A stretch of DNA of 64,000 bases from Rutstroemia sp. NJR-2017a BVV2 (GCA_002946415.1 NJPS01000070.1:1-64000), one strand, 5' to 3'. Positions 1-12,213 are shown, counted from the first letter of the stretch. The notes: a model not told the origin generated them from the sequence alone. Translations and numbers: made by a program.

Positions 1-212
1 TTCTCCACTATCCGCCGTCAACTATCCACGGATTCACGGATACCCGCCGGATTTCTAACAATCCGCCGGATTTCAGGAGCTACTGCGGATATCCGCGGAT
101 TATCCGCAGTAGTACCACTTAGAAATCGCCAAAATCCGCTCCGGTCCGGATTAATCCGCGGATCCCCTTGAACCTAAGTGGTAGTACCACGGAGCTCCGT
201 TTGCGCAGCCTA
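1..212 (-). mobile_element. hAT-like MITE copy, truncated by the window edge
   Basis: The last bases, read on the minus strand, are TAGGCTGCGCAAACGGAGCT. They match the left end of the complete element at 48847-49389 with one change. The interior shares the ATCCGCGGAT-rich sequence of that element, in opposite orientation. The element ends at 212, and the bases 213-220 (CTTTGGAT) would be the target duplication, but the other flank lies outside the window. The minus-strand gene next to it reads into this copy and stops inside it. Confidence 0.8.
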
Positions 213-1228
213 CTTTGGATCAATCGGGAGTTCACTGCGATATCCAAAACGGGTCGACACCTTGTAAGACAAGCTGAGATCAGGTAACAGCCTGATTCTG
301 CCAGAGTTGCGATGTATAGTTGAGATGCTAGCCAGGAAGTATCCCGGAAAACGTTGACCGTAATTACTAGTAACAGTGCGAACCGTGCGATGGAAGCGAC
401 AAGGCTCCTAGAGAAAAGTCTGATAAGCTTTCATGTTTCTCCTCTTGTCCAAAAAGCTCATGTTGCAAGTGAACATAGGAAACCTACAAGGTACCAACGA
501 GGAATGTGAGGCTCAAACCAATCTTCAATCTTGTCGATGTATGTAGAGTCCACACAATGGAAAGTGGCAAAATAAGCATCACAACATCAGTTAAGATGTT
601 TGGAAGAGCACTCCAAGCCTGCAAAGCATCTAGATTCCTACACTTCGCTCGTGAGATAGTCGGGTCCCAGTTGGCAGCTACCGGAATGCATACACTGACG
701 AGTAGTGGAATTAGTATGAGGGTACATGCTATCATAACTCCCAAGAGTATCCAAATGCAGATTCTGGTCTTCCTTCCTATGAAAATACGATAGTAAAGGT
801 TGAGTAAAGCAAACTTCGGCAGGTTTATAGAGATTAAGTAGATGATTTCCGTAGCAAACAGATCTTTCCGCCATCGAATCAATCTGTCGAGAGCATTATA
901 CTCAAGGTAAAGTAGATGATAACCGAGGCCTCCGTTTACGATAGAATCTATGAATCTTTGGCGTAAGTACTCGTTGATGATTTTGAGGAAGAAAAGAAAG
1001 AGAAAGTTTCTCACCAATTGTGCATGCAGCCAGCCCAAGCTGCATTATGAAGGAGGTGATGATTAAAGCATCGTCGAGTCCCCACGGTATTTTGGCGATC
1101 CAGCGTGACACAAAACGCAGGCCCACGCAGATAGCTTGGACTACAAGGAAGATTGCCGTGAATATCACTGCTTTGTTTCCATTGGTCTCCGAGTTCATGG
1201 CCTCAGGAGGAATCTCTGATGAATCCAT
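119..1228 (-). CDS. Fungal rhodopsin-like (SAT4/PTH11-type) integral membrane protein with a transposon-derived C-terminus
   Basis: Model: complement(join(119..407,488..947,1015..1228)), 320 aa. Introns are 1014-948 (GTGAGA..TAG) and 487-408 (GTAGGT..TAG). The phases 1 and 2 close exactly. Hydrophobic segments alternate with loops. Family landmarks are WGLDDALI near the N-terminus, SVCIPVA in the middle, WSALPNILTDVVMLILPL, and ESGCYLISACLTRCRPV near the C-terminus. This is the fungal rhodopsin/SAT4 fold found in PTH11-like receptors and many uncharacterised plasma-membrane proteins; ligand and role are unknown. I start at MDSSEIPP (1228); an in-frame upstream Met at 1264 is possible. The last 31 codons and the stop lie in the MITE that ends at 212, so the native tail is probably lost or replaced. 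It may still be functional, since the seven-helix core seems complete. Confidence 0.75.
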
Positions 1229-3069
1229 AACGATGGAAGTGTAAAGCACGAAGATAGCACACAAGGAGAAGATACAGCTGATGAATAACTTAGAATGGAC
1301 GAGCAGTTGTTGCGTTGTGAGCTGCCCATGGTATTAAATGATGGGAGAGAGGATTCAGCTCAGTGGGTTTGGCTTGAAGTACATGAACCAAGTTTTCGTA
1401 ATTTATTCTATCTCATGTGGACAGCATGCGATGTTTGCAGAAGCTGGAAAGCAGTTGATAGGTGTAAATGGTGGCAAGTAATCAAGGGTAGTGACATCTT
1501 GTTCGTATTCAACATGCTTGTACTGTATTTGGAAGTTCCTGAGAGTTCGTTACACCCAGAATCAAATTTGGGGCATGAAAATGATCATAATCATACCCAC
1601 GATTCCCACCCACGCAATCAAGTCGATGCCAAAGCAATTTGAAGTAGCCTTTTACAAACGATAAAAAATCAATATATTGGATCCTTTATGCAATCATGAT
1701 GGAAGGGAATTATAATGCTACACTGGACCCTGTAATGAATCCGGAAATATATTGAAATTGCCTGTAGTGACGGTTAAACCATCATGATGGTGTCTGCACA
1801 CTTAAACGCGGACACCAAAAGATCCTTGCCATCTCCATGCTTGCAAAAGCTCAAGCAATTCTACTGATGATGCATGCTTATTCTTGGTGAAGAATTATAC
1901 AGTAGTATTCGGGAAAAGAGTCTTTCCCGGCTGCCCTTGGTTAAGCCATTTGGTAGAAGCACTCTAACTCGCCTTTGCTTGGCGGGGCTTTACGCGAAGT
2001 GTGTGTAGTACACACTGTGTACTACAGTAATCGTCGTCATTCGTGCCTGCTACGCAAAGCTTCGGGAATTACCCGACCATACAGTAGAATTGGCTTCGAA
2101 TTTATCCGAATTTGCAGTATTTCCCACTCCATACATCCGACATTCTGAAACAAGCAATAACCTATCATTTTGGGAGAAAGTTTAGATATTACGAGAATCA
2201 AGAACATAGAGGTGGCCACTCCATCGGTGATTCGAATAGCGAATGGTCAATACAAACTTCATAAAGATTAGAGTTGGATATACAATATGATGAAACTTGA
2301 CGATGTTTTTTATAAAAGAGTTTTGCTGGAGAAATTTTCATTTCGATTTAGAAAAACCTTGGAATAACAAAAAATCTCATATTCCCTTGTTTTTGATAAC
2401 CTTGCCAGTTGGAATGCTAGGTACGGGGAAGACGAGAAATTCACTTGTGTGTACGAGTAAAATACTAACTGACTCTAAATGTGTTTGTTGCATGAAGTTA
2501 CTGTAACCTCGATAGGAAACGAGCGACCGTGATCAGTCACTATGATTCTGCATAAAAATGTCTCGCCTACACAGATGACGTGACACAGCGGATCGAGCCG
2601 TCGTGAGAAAGAGCTGTAACGCTATTCCCACAAACTATGGTAATGGGTAAACACGGCAGCAATTTATCCCCCCATTAGCCGCGGTAGAAGGCGCCAACAT
2701 GCAATAATGCTCGGAGCGGTAGCTAATTTGGACCAAGCGCAATGTGGATCATCTTTCTGATCGCATGGGATGGTCCAACCAGTACAGCCTCATCATCGGC
2801 ACCTGGTATAAAGGTAGCCACTTTGTGAGTGAAGTTGACGTTAAGTTCTGGCTTGCAAATCCCAGCAAGCTGGGCGCTAGTGATGTGCCAGGGGTCGGAG
2901 TCATCTGCGCGCCAAATATTTGCCGTTGGAATAATAATTTGATATTTTGCCGAAGAACTTTTCTGAAAATTTAATATGGTTGTCTTCTAAAGCAGAAGCA
3001 TCGATTGCGTGGCCGGAAAGAAAGACGGCTCCCTTGATTACGTTTAGTAGACCTAGACCTGCCTTCATA
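1229..3069. other. Intergenic, no supported gene
   Basis: Only short open frames without family resemblance or convincing splice structure are seen. A short palindromic stretch (GTAGTACACACTGTGTACTAC) is near 2007-2027. Confidence 0.5.
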
Positions 3070-3385
3070 ATGCCGGAGCAAATAGACTCTGCTTATGCCT
3101 ATGCTATTCAGCGTTCGAACGGCGTGCATACTAGACTCATTCCGGCGGATCTGCTCTCGCACCTATCACAAACCGCTCAGCACCAAGGTCCTGAGGGACT
3201 GTTCATTGTTCCGCAGCCTCGAGCTGCGTCTCCCAACTTGAAACCAGGTTCTCCACCAGATTTGGTCTCGAATACTGTGAGTTCAGTTATTTCATTTTCA
3301 GTGCATCTAGATATGATAACCTATCCTCTAGGAAGATTTTCTCCAAACTCCCAAACTTTTCGTCGAATTAAATCAGGAAAGATGA
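3070..3385 (+). CDS. Small hypothetical protein
   Basis: Model: join(3070..3276,3332..3385), about 86 aa, with a GTGAGT..TAG intron of 55 bp. The first exon (MPEQIDSAYAYAIQ.., then TRLIPADLL, then GPEGLFIVPQPR) has the look of a conserved ascomycete protein segment ending in a Pro-rich stretch. I know similar segments only from uncharacterised proteins, so no function is given. The frame is open upstream to 2947 without a better start. It is convergent with the broken hydrolase to its right, and the second exon is short and weakly supported. It could be the surviving start of a longer gene. Confidence 0.4.
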
Positions 3386-3399
3386 GTGGTTGATAACTC

Positions 3400-3931
3400 A
3401 TAGGATAACCTGCTTCACGAATGAGGAGCAAAGAGGCAACACTCGCTCCAGCAGGTGTAGCCATGGCGATGTCGAAGGATCTTCCATCAGAATGAAGTCA
3501 TTCAGATCTTGAAGAGCCTTTACAACACTTTAACATTTATGTATCGTGTAGGTCGACGAATGAGAATTCGTCATCGTCTTCGGGGCAGTAACCCTTCAGA
3601 TCTATCATTTGCCTATTAGAGATTGTACCCACAGCCGTTCCTGAAACCTCTCTTACCGGAATCCATTGAAGTTGGATACTTCCTTCGACGAACACCCACT
3701 CGTATCCTTTTCCTAGCTCATGTTGAATCCTATAAATGGCAGCTGCAGCAATGAATTTAGTAAGCGTTGCGGGTAGTCTAGTTTGATTCGAGTTTCCGCA
3801 CCTGTTTCTGCTTCGAATATCTACAAGCTATTAGTACACACTATATACTTGACATGAGCCGGATGTCTTACCTTATTGTTAGAGCCGTGGCTGTCGAGGC
3901 ACAATACTCTGATCTTCTTGGATGAGTCCAT
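3400..3931 (-). pseudogene. Decayed FSH1-type serine hydrolase, N-terminal half
   Basis: Starting at 3931, exons 3931-3872, 3820-3802 and 3742 onward join through two clean introns (GTAAGA..TAG and GTGCGG..CAG). They read MDSSKKIRVLCLDSHGSN, then IFEAETAAIYRIQHELG, then YEWVFVEGS, which is the start of an FSH1-family alpha/beta hydrolase (RILCLHGxGxN, IFExQTAxLRxxL, FVEG). After the conserved acidic DDDEF segment the frame hits a stop at 3537-3539. The homology resumes in another frame (VVKALQDLNDFI) and shifts again to FDIAMATPAGASVASLLLI. That last piece should hold the GFSQG nucleophile elbow but reads ATPAG, so the catalytic Ser is gone. No C-terminal Asp/His segment is seen downstream. 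It is a relic, not an enzyme. Confidence 0.7.
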
Positions 3932-4927
3932 CTTTAGAAGGGTTTGCAGTGATTGAGAAGTTTGCAGAAGGTTGAACGTTCTGAAATGCTACGGACTGTG
4001 AAAAAATTATGAAAGTGTTTAAGTATATGTATGCGAAGACGATGACTTGCTCGGAGCAATATATGAGTCCAGTTTTAAGGGCTCGGACTATGGATTTCCT
4101 GGATGCTTCCATCCGTAATTACTATTGCAGCTTGCTATGCCTCCGGAGAAGTTTGAAGAGAGTGTCAAGAGAATCAAGAGCTGCCTGGTGGAGACTTCCC
4201 TGCAACGACACGATACTATATGATGTTGCCTTCGATTGCTTGTTTCTTTTCCTTTTCAAATGCATAAGGTTACAGCACAGATAGCAAAGAGGCTAAGAAC
4301 TATCGTATATTCGACTATCTTGCGTCCTTGTTAGTGCTGGCCGATGGCCGTTAGCACTAGTGACACCGACTAAATAGTTCAATATGGGGAGACTATCGCG
4401 TCCGTCTCGGCGCAACTACTAAAAGAACTAAATGCTGTATAATATCCGTGATAAAAATTCTGGTAAGATTACGTAGGATTGCTTCATGAGAAGGACGATC
4501 CTTAGTATTAATTATCTTTGCTATAGCAAGTTGGTTTATGCATGCGAAATTTCTGAGCTGAGCATACAATTGTTAGTAACCTGCGGAGACTATACGAACC
4601 ATCATGCAGTTGGCCTCAGCAAGGGCTTAACCAAAGTTGCAACACAATGTGACCGTTAGTACGTGTATGGGTATTAGTAGTAGTATCCATGAGCCTATTT
4701 CTGAAATTTGCAGCGACAATCAGGGAAGATTACAGTACTTTGTGGAGACCGCACACCCTGAAGGGAATCGCACCTTTAGGAAATAGACCGGAAATATTCA
4801 CGTCTATGTTTTTAAATCAAAATAAAAGAAAATATCATATAAGTTTCCTTGCTTATTTTATTGATTGCAGCATAGTTGGCAGCGACTCAGATTTCCTCCA
4901 CCCCACCCCTCCTAACGTCCTCTCTAC
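3932..4927. other. Intergenic with a hairpin, no supported gene
   Basis: A nested inverted repeat lies at about 4298-4381. The outer arms are GAACTAT/ATAGTTC and the inner arms TAGTGCT/AGCACTA, flanking GGCCGATGGCC. Otherwise nothing recognisable. Confidence 0.4.
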
Positions 4928-5488
4928 TTAGCTATGGTTTACATTTTTCTCGCTTTTGGTAGCCGGCGGCGAGTTATTATCCATTGTATCTGCGTGGTCA
5001 TACTCCGTACCAACAACTTCTTGCGTTCCTTCAATTGGCACAAAGGATCCTTCTTCATGTCCTTCACCTAGCCATTTCTGCACCATTGGTGAATGCGCTA
5101 GATATCCGTAATCATACCCATCCAAGCTGTATTCGCTCTTCGAAATGTAGTGCACTTCGTTATCTTCGATGTGGCCAGAAGGTCTGACAGCCCAGTGGTT
5201 GGAGACTTGCTGAGAATTAACAGGGCGAGATTCACGCAATATCAAGGCATGGGCTAGTCGCTTACCTGCTTCGGATGCGATCGCGGAGCGTTTAAGTTCT
5301 GGATTAGTGTTCTTCACTGAGGTAGAGAAGCAAGCAGACGTGTGAGACGGTGATGTGGTCGAGGCATCGGAGAGTTGTAGAGAGGTTCCATGGTCGTTTC
5401 GGAGGGGAAGACTACACCATGCTCCGATATGGGCAAGGTCGATCTCTCTGTTGGAAGAGGTTGAGGAAGACTTGGAGCTTGAAGCCAT
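4928..5488 (-). CDS. Hypothetical protein
   Basis: An open frame of 187 codons starting at MASSSKSSSTSSN. The same frame extends 48 codons upstream to 5632, but that part overlaps a TATATATA-type promoter (around 5605), so the downstream start is preferred. The N-terminus is Ser-rich. The C-terminal half is acidic and aromatic (DNEVHYISKSEYSLDGYDYGYL, here given only as a short landmark) and ends in a polar tail. No signal peptide or membrane segment is seen. A 54-bp in-frame stretch beginning GTAAGC and ending CTCAG within the middle (about 5284-5231) could be a retained or optional intron without changing frame. I do not recognise a family. Confidence 0.55.
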   Translation of the reverse strand: MASSSKSSSTSSNREIDLAHIGAWCSLPLRNDHGTSLQLSDASTTSPSHTSACFSTSVKNTNPELKRSAIASEAGKRLAHALILRESRPVNSQQVSNHWAVRPSGHIEDNEVHYISKSEYSLDGYDYGYLAHSPMVQKWLGEGHEEGSFVPIEGTQEVVGTEYDHADTMDNNSPPATKSEKNVNHS

Positions 5489-7172
5489 GATTTCAAATGG
5501 AATTGGAGAAGCTGAAGCGCCGTAGTATGAATGAGAGATATGTTTAAGTTTGGCTGTTGAATGTTGGGAAATTAATTGTTTGAGTTTTCTGAGAGCTTCA
5601 TACGGTATATATAAAGGCCGCATTCCTACCAAGTGCCAATAAAGGTTCCATGCTCACAGTGCTTTAGAATCGAGTTCACAGTCAACTGATGATGTTTCAC
5701 TTGAAATTTACAATCACCAAATATGGCCATAGTCTTGATGTTGAAGTTCGCAGTTCTTAGGTCAACATTGTCGACCTGGATTCCAGCAAATGGAAAGGCG
5801 TGGTGATTGCTTGGCATTACAATTTCCTGTTGAGGAGATAGACCAGAGGATGAAACCGATACTATGTTGTTTTCGTAACTACGAACAAGAAGAGACTCAA
5901 AGGGCCCGAGTATCCTTTGCGCCGACTTGCATTGATCTCACCTTATAATTCGCAGGCAACACTATATCATGGGTGAAGATAGTAAATGAATCTGTGCTCA
6001 AAATTACAATTGCCAGATCGAGCTAGTTCAAGCGTGCACTGCAGTAGACACCTCCTTTGTCTGTCGCTTAGAGTGGGTCGATCGCTCTAAGCCTAACCTA
6101 GCAATTGTCAACTGCACAAGATTCTTGCCCGAAAAGCCGCATCTCAGCCTTGCCTTTTTAAAACAACATCCTTGTTATCTGAGTTACCAGTTCTCATCTT
6201 GCACTACCTCATAATTAGCCGGCATTATATGCCGAAGTCGTGCAGCATTACCATGTCCGGGCACCGGCATTCGACTCCGCATGCTCAGAGTTGGCAGCAT
6301 AGCAGATATCCTGCGGCTCATGGCGGTTCCAGCCTTGTCGTCGAGTCTCGAATGGCTTTCAGCGATGCTTTGGCATTAAACGTATTCTGATGGAAGATTT
6401 CGAGTATCACTAAATAACTCTCAATGTTTGCTTGTTACGATCATGTTTTATTCTCGACCTTAAGCCGGCCAGTATACGTTGAAATGTAAATACCTCTGAT
6501 TCTGGTCTTGGATTGCTGATACGAATGGATAACCTATCTTGACCAAATTAAAATTCCAAAGAATGGAATAAGAGAAGCAATCTTCATGCATAGGAGGCTC
6601 ACTTTGTTTGAATCAGATGCGACGGCAAGCAAGAACCATGGTACGTCGGTGTAATCCGTGTACTTGTAAGATTGTGGCGTTCAGAATTTCTTCGTGTTAG
6701 GTTGTACAAGTCATATTCCTGGACACTTGGTGCTAGTAATCTTTCCGCACCAGTTATTATCTCGGCGTGTTTGTCAGACTCGACTGCTGCTTCATATAAT
6801 ATGTACACCACGGTCACCACCACATGCCGCTTTAGAGACTTGGTTTTGAGCCAATTGTATCTCGGTTTTTATCAATAAGGCTCTGTTCAGGTGCGGCGTA
6901 TTGCTACGTATGGTGACATCGAGGCTGTTTGAGGATTTGTTCAGAACCAATCATCTCTATATGGACTCTCGTTTGACAATTTCCTAAAGCTTACAGAGTA
7001 GGATTTGACAACAACCGCTTTCGGTTAGCATCAAAAATCGATGCCCGGGTAGAGAAACCTAGTCGTGGAACGATAAGGTTATAAGGTCTATGAGAGCGCA
7101 TTTTACGCTTGCGAGCAAAATCGCCGTTTCGTTTTTTCCGCCTTACATTTGCGAATCGAGAATTCCTGCATA
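5489..7172. other. Intergenic, no supported gene
   Basis: Short open frames only, without recognisable motifs. It contains the TATA-like TTTATATATA (minus strand, near 5600) upstream of the 4928-5488 gene. Confidence 0.4.
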
Positions 7173-10100
7173 ATGTTGGCCCGGTTCCACGAAGTGAACG
7201 TACCTGCTCGACACAAAAAGAAACAGATTGCAGACGAGGTTTGGGAACAATATGATCCGTATATTGAACAAGAATATCGAAAAGGGAGAAGTATTCCAAT
7301 CATTGCCAGTGCACTTGGAAGAAACTCTCAGGGTACTTTTGTCCCGAAGTATGTTCCCAGTTCAGTCTAAAAGCCCAGGCTAACAGCATTAGTGACCGTC
7401 AACTACGGCATCGGATCCAGAAATTAAATCAGGCCAAGATCCAACACCAACCTGGTCAGGATATTCCACGGCGAGTTCTTCACCGTACGAGTGCCATGAG
7501 CAATGATACCCCTGGTTCTACACGCCTAAATAACGACACCCTAGAGCTTGCGAGCAACGATGAAATTGCAGAGGCAGGTGGACCAGGTTTATCGTTGATT
7601 TCAACAAGGCAACGTCACACCAATTCCATGAACACGCAAAGGAATGGCTCTCTTCGCCGACGACTGAGTTTCAATGCAGAGAGGTGGCTACCAATGCAGG
7701 TAGAATTCCCAAGGATAGTGCTTGACACACCTATTCAAGATGGAGCAAGCCTGGAACTTTCAATCTCAAACTCTTCACTTTCTCCACTCGATTTCGCCAA
7801 AAATCCCGGCACGACATCGTATTTTACCCAGTCTTATCATAACCAGTATATGCGGAGCCCCAATTTGTTTGATGCAGTTTGGTCACCACCGCTGCCTATT
7901 TCCAACGATCCGATAACACAGACTGTTCCGCGCAGCTCAGTTTTTTCCCCTTACACATTGAACTCAGACTTAAACAGCACTAGAATGATATCCGAGGAAG
8001 GGAACATCCAAAAAATGTGGCATGTATTGCTCCAAATGGTTGAAAATAATCTTCTCACGCGAGCAAATATTGATGCAAAATCTTTGCAAAATCTGAAACT
8101 CATACTCTCAAAAGTCCCCGAGCATACAGTGCTCAAGAACCTCAATGACCCTAGTTATCTGGAGACGGCACGGAAGGTCTTCTGGTTAGCGGTTAAACTC
8201 AAAAACTGCGGCTTCATATTGACACTTTTTCGGCTGGATTTATTATGCACACCTAACATGATTAACGCTGCGTATGAACTAGCCATCAGGTGCCTAGATC
8301 TGGATCTAGTCAAGTACCTGGTGACGGAATCAGTTGTAGATCTTGGCAATTACGACCCCTTTGCCGGTTTGATCATCCAGGATCATTTTGCGGAGATTGT
8401 TGTCGAAGATACGTCGGACCAGTGGTACAAGTGGCACCTTGCACGACAGCAGGGCAAATTTCATGTATCCTCTCTTGAGTTTGCGTCCATGCAGCAAAAT
8501 CCTTCATTAGTGCAACTTCTTCTTTATAACAAAGCTGATCCGAAAACGCGTCCATCTAATCGAAAGTCATATGAAGCTTCGTATGATTCCTATCCCATTA
8601 ATCCTCTTTACTATGCGCTCAGCGGCAGAGTACCAATCAAAAATATAGCCTACAATGATCTAGCGATCATCATCGATCCTGAGGTTAACAAAAACATTAT
8701 TCGGATTTTGATCGAAGCTGGGGCTGATGTAGACTCTCATTTCGGATGGTCCACGCACGTCTGCGGTACCAACCTGGAGTTAACGCCCAGCTATAGAACT
8801 GCACCGGAGTTTACGCCCATATATATAGCTGCATGTCGAGGAGAAGTTGAAATAGTTGAACATCTCTTAGAAAACCGCGCTCAAGTCGAAAAGGGATCTC
8901 CCGGAGAAATGGCATTACTAGGCCTTTTACTACATTCGAATAAGATAGACGAATTGAATTTATCTAAGATAGCAAAAATGCTTATTGACTCTGGAATAGA
9001 TGTCAACTTAACGAATTATAAGTCCGAATGGGCTGACGATAGTTCTAATTTGGTTTCATATGGGGTGAACGCAATCGACTTAGCATACCAACAGGTCCAA
9101 CGAGAGCTTATCCGAATTCTCATTCATAGTGGCGCTGTAATTGGGGAAAGAACACTACACTACGCGATCAGAGGAAAAGACTCCAATTTGATCCATACAA
9201 CCCTGCGCTCGCAAGTCACCTTACAAAATTTCTTCTCGGCAATTGATGAGGCGTTAACGCAGAAGATGCCAAATATTGCGATGCATATTCTCTCTACTGT
9301 CCGAACTAAATACGGTCCTGACTTTAGAGAAAATTTACTGCATCGCCTTCGTGGTAGCGATGAATTGATGAAATGTATTCAAAGCACAATTAAGTTAGAG
9401 TACTATGATATTACTCATCAGCTCATTTCTATCTCTGAAGCTCTACCGAGTATGCCAGGAAGCAGTGATCACTTCCACGCTACCTGTATGGCGGTAGAGA
9501 AGAATTGGGGTATCCTCGCGAGTAAGCTTTTCAAGATCGCCACATATGAAAAGAATATATGGGAAATGGACCATAATGACTGGAGTTGTGGCTACCGTTA
9601 CTACAGGGAAAGCAAATGCCGATTGAATCTGTTCAATTGGCATTGTGGAATTATTAGGTTCCTACTAGATGCCTACATTTATCCCCTAGCCTCAGAGACC
9701 GTTACCATTGCAATAATAGTATCTGCGCAAGATGGAGATGAACAGCTTGTCAAGCGCCTCTTCGATCTTGCAAGTGAAGAGCTTCTTGATGTGCCTGCAA
9801 CATATGAACAAATCAAAAGGTACAGGGAATGGCATGGGCGGATATCGGGGAAGATTTTCAGGAAGCAACGTCAGGACATATATCTTTCTCTTTCTGACGT
9901 GATGTCTGCTGGTCATTTAAACATTGCATACCTTCTTTTCGAACATGGCTTCGAAGTCGACGATAAAGCATTCAACATAGTAGTTCAAAAAGGGGACTAC
10001 AACGCCTTCGGTCACTTTCTATGTGCATATACTGGCTGCAGACGGGAAATCGATGTCGAAAATGACAGTATCCCAGTCTTATGTGCACAAGAGGGCAAGT

Positions 10101-11167
10101 TACTATTGGACAACAAACTGATTTCTGTGCACAACGGCATCTTTGTCAACCCCGTTCCGATTGCCGAATGGGTTATTTGCAATGGTAGCCTCAACTTGCT
10201 CATAAAAATTCTGAAGGAGTTTTCTAGACATAACTTTGCTTGCTCCGATTCTCTACTGGCCACTGCAGTGCAGCTGCATAGACACGAGATGCTGAAAGAA
10301 ACTTTACGCTTCTTCAAGGAAAGAGGGAACAGTCCTGAAGGAGAATTCGGACAGGAGGCGCTCTTACGAGCTTTCGAAGACGCCGATATGGAAAGCATGT
10401 CTTTGTTATTAGACTTTGGAGTCATTCCATCCAACATACCCCCGATCCTGCCTCACGGAGGAGTAAGGATCAATAATATTAATAGCTCAGTCTTGGGCTT
10501 TGCGATAGAGCAGCATTCACCCAACAGACAGGAACTACTTCCTGTGATTCTCCGTTCTCATTACTACGATGCAGGTGATATTGTTGAAGGGAAAAATGGA
10601 ATGTATAACACAGCTCTGCTCTCCGCCATTGTTGCTGATAACTTACATTCAGTCCGATTGTTGATCAATTTTCAGTATTCGGTGAATGAAGTGCCAACAA
10701 GAAAGACACTTCGTACTCCACTCCAAGCCGCATGTTCTTCCAGTTCTCATGCGATGATCAAATTTCTGGTTGAAAATGGAGCAGAAATCAACGCTCCTGC
10801 CTTTAGACTAAGAGGAGGAACCGCATTACAGTTTGCTGTTATGCGGGGAGACTATGAGATCGTTTATTATTTGTTGAATAAGGGTGCAGATTTGAATGCT
10901 CCAGGGGCAAAAGTTGGTGGAAGGACTGCTGTGGAAGCGGCTGCTGAGCATGGAAGAGTCCGTATTCTTGAGTTGTTCCTCTTACGTGGGAAAACTTTCG
11001 ACGGAGAGTTTGGAAGGATACAGTACAAAAGAGCTTGCAAAATAGCTGAAAAAAATGGGCATGAAACGGTAAAGTGGATATTGGAGATGTATGGGATAGA
11101 AATTGGGGTCAAATTGCTACAGCCGGCAAATGATGACGGGAATGATAGTGACCATGGTGTGAAATAA
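7173..11167 (+). CDS. Clr5-domain ankyrin-repeat protein
   Basis: The N-terminus reads ADEVWEQYDPYIEQEYRKG, then SISDRQLRHRIQKLN. This is the Clr5 domain (W-x-x-Y...I..LY, then RQY..RLK), a helical DNA-binding-like module found at the start of many fungal proteins. One intron splits it. Donor GTACTT at 7333 (41 bp) or GTGCAC at 7309 (65 bp), with the acceptor at 7373, are both in phase, so the loop inside the domain is uncertain. The rest is one exon. The 41-bp option gives 1317 aa. The long middle has diverged ankyrin-like helices. Clear ankyrin repeats close the protein (TPLQAACSSSSHAMIKFLVENGA, then GGTALQFAVMRGDY, then GGRTAVEAAAEHGR). Start 7173 is preferred; 7149 is also in frame. Proteins of this layout are abundant and variable in Leotiomycetes; targets are unknown. 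Confidence 0.85.
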
Positions 11168-11865
11168 TCTCTGGTGTTTGATATAGCATGGCAGTCTTCA
11201 TTATGTAATCTCTATTTCATCTAGCGCAATGACGAAAGCTACTCTGAATTTCTTGACACAGACATAGAGCTACCTACTAGCACAATTTTGGACGTGAATT
11301 TCATGGCTACTCACAAGCTTTCCACGGGTGTGATATGCCACCAAGGCCTTGAAAGAGACTTTGAATCATATCCGCTCTGTAACTAGACAGTCATTCTATG
11401 GTCTCTATTTATTTTCGCGAAGTGATATTCCATGACGTGAGCCAACACTTCCTCGAATGGAAATGATCTACTATTTTTATTAAGACCGTGCAACCCAACT
11501 AGCTAAAATGTTAAACCAAAAGGTGACGCTACACATTTAGTGTAGCTAGTATGATCTTGGAGGTACTTCGGGATGGTACTAATAATGTAGTGCCTGTAGG
11601 CTTAAATGGATTTAAAAGTAAGGGTAACTTGTGCTTGATTCAACTGTTCTACCTATTTTACAGTGGTAAAGGACTGCTTATTTATACCTTATAGGCCTCG
11701 CCACAGTGTTGGCAACTGGCCTATATATGGGCCTATTCCTGAAAGCAATATTCCTTCCTTCAGGGTTAAGCCACTTCCTTTAGGCCTATCAGGCCTATAT
11801 AGGCCCAATACGCCTCAACATATGATATGTATGTTGACTTGGCTGACCTTCTCACATGAAACTTC
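11168..11865. other. Intergenic with AGGCCTATA-rich relic
   Basis: No gene is seen. At about 11690-11815 there are several copies of AGGCCTAT/ATAGGCCT in both orientations, an internally palindromic stretch that looks like an old mobile-element end. Confidence 0.4.
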
Positions 11866-12040
11866 AAGGCTGCGCAAACGCAGCTCCGTGGTACTACCAC
11901 CACTTAGGTTTGAGGGGATCCCCGGATTGATCCGTAACGGAGCGGATTATTGGATTTAAGGTAAGGATCCGGAATCCGATAAAAGTAACTACAGATATCC
12001 ACAGATTTCCCCGGGTTTTCACGGATTATAGAGCCTTTGT
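11866..12040 (+). mobile_element. Degenerate copy of the TAGGCTGCGC MITE, left end only
   Basis: AAGGCTGCGCAAACGCAGCT is followed by CCGTGGTACTACCAC and the GGGGATCC-CGGATTGATCCG segment. This parallels the complete element at 48847 in the same orientation. The terminal T is A here. I find no matching right terminus or repeated GAAACTTC flank downstream, so it appears truncated or strongly diverged. Confidence 0.65.
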
Positions 12041-12058
12041 ACCCTATAGTAGCTGTAT

Positions 12059-12213
12059 TGTACAAATTTCCTACTATTAGTAGGAATTTTGTATAATCAG
12101 AGTAATGAGATCATATAGTAAGATCTCACTACATACGCCATACCATATTAAGAATACAGTGAGATCTTACTGTATATACGATGCTATATTGAGAATATAG
12201 TGAGATCTCAAAC
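12059..12213. repeat. Cluster of hairpins (AGTAAGATCTCACT motif)
   Basis: TACAAATTTCCTACTA and TAGTAGGAATTTTGTA form an almost perfect stem at about 12060-12094. Next come AGTAAGATCTCACT, its reverse complement AGTGAGATCTTACT, and a third AGTGAGATCTCA within 100 bp. It abuts the truncated MITE and may be part of its interior. Confidence 0.7.

Noticed and set aside
1295..1642. Open frame of 115 codons beside the rhodopsin-like gene
   Set aside because: No motif, no splice structure, and it lies in the likely promoter of the minus-strand gene.
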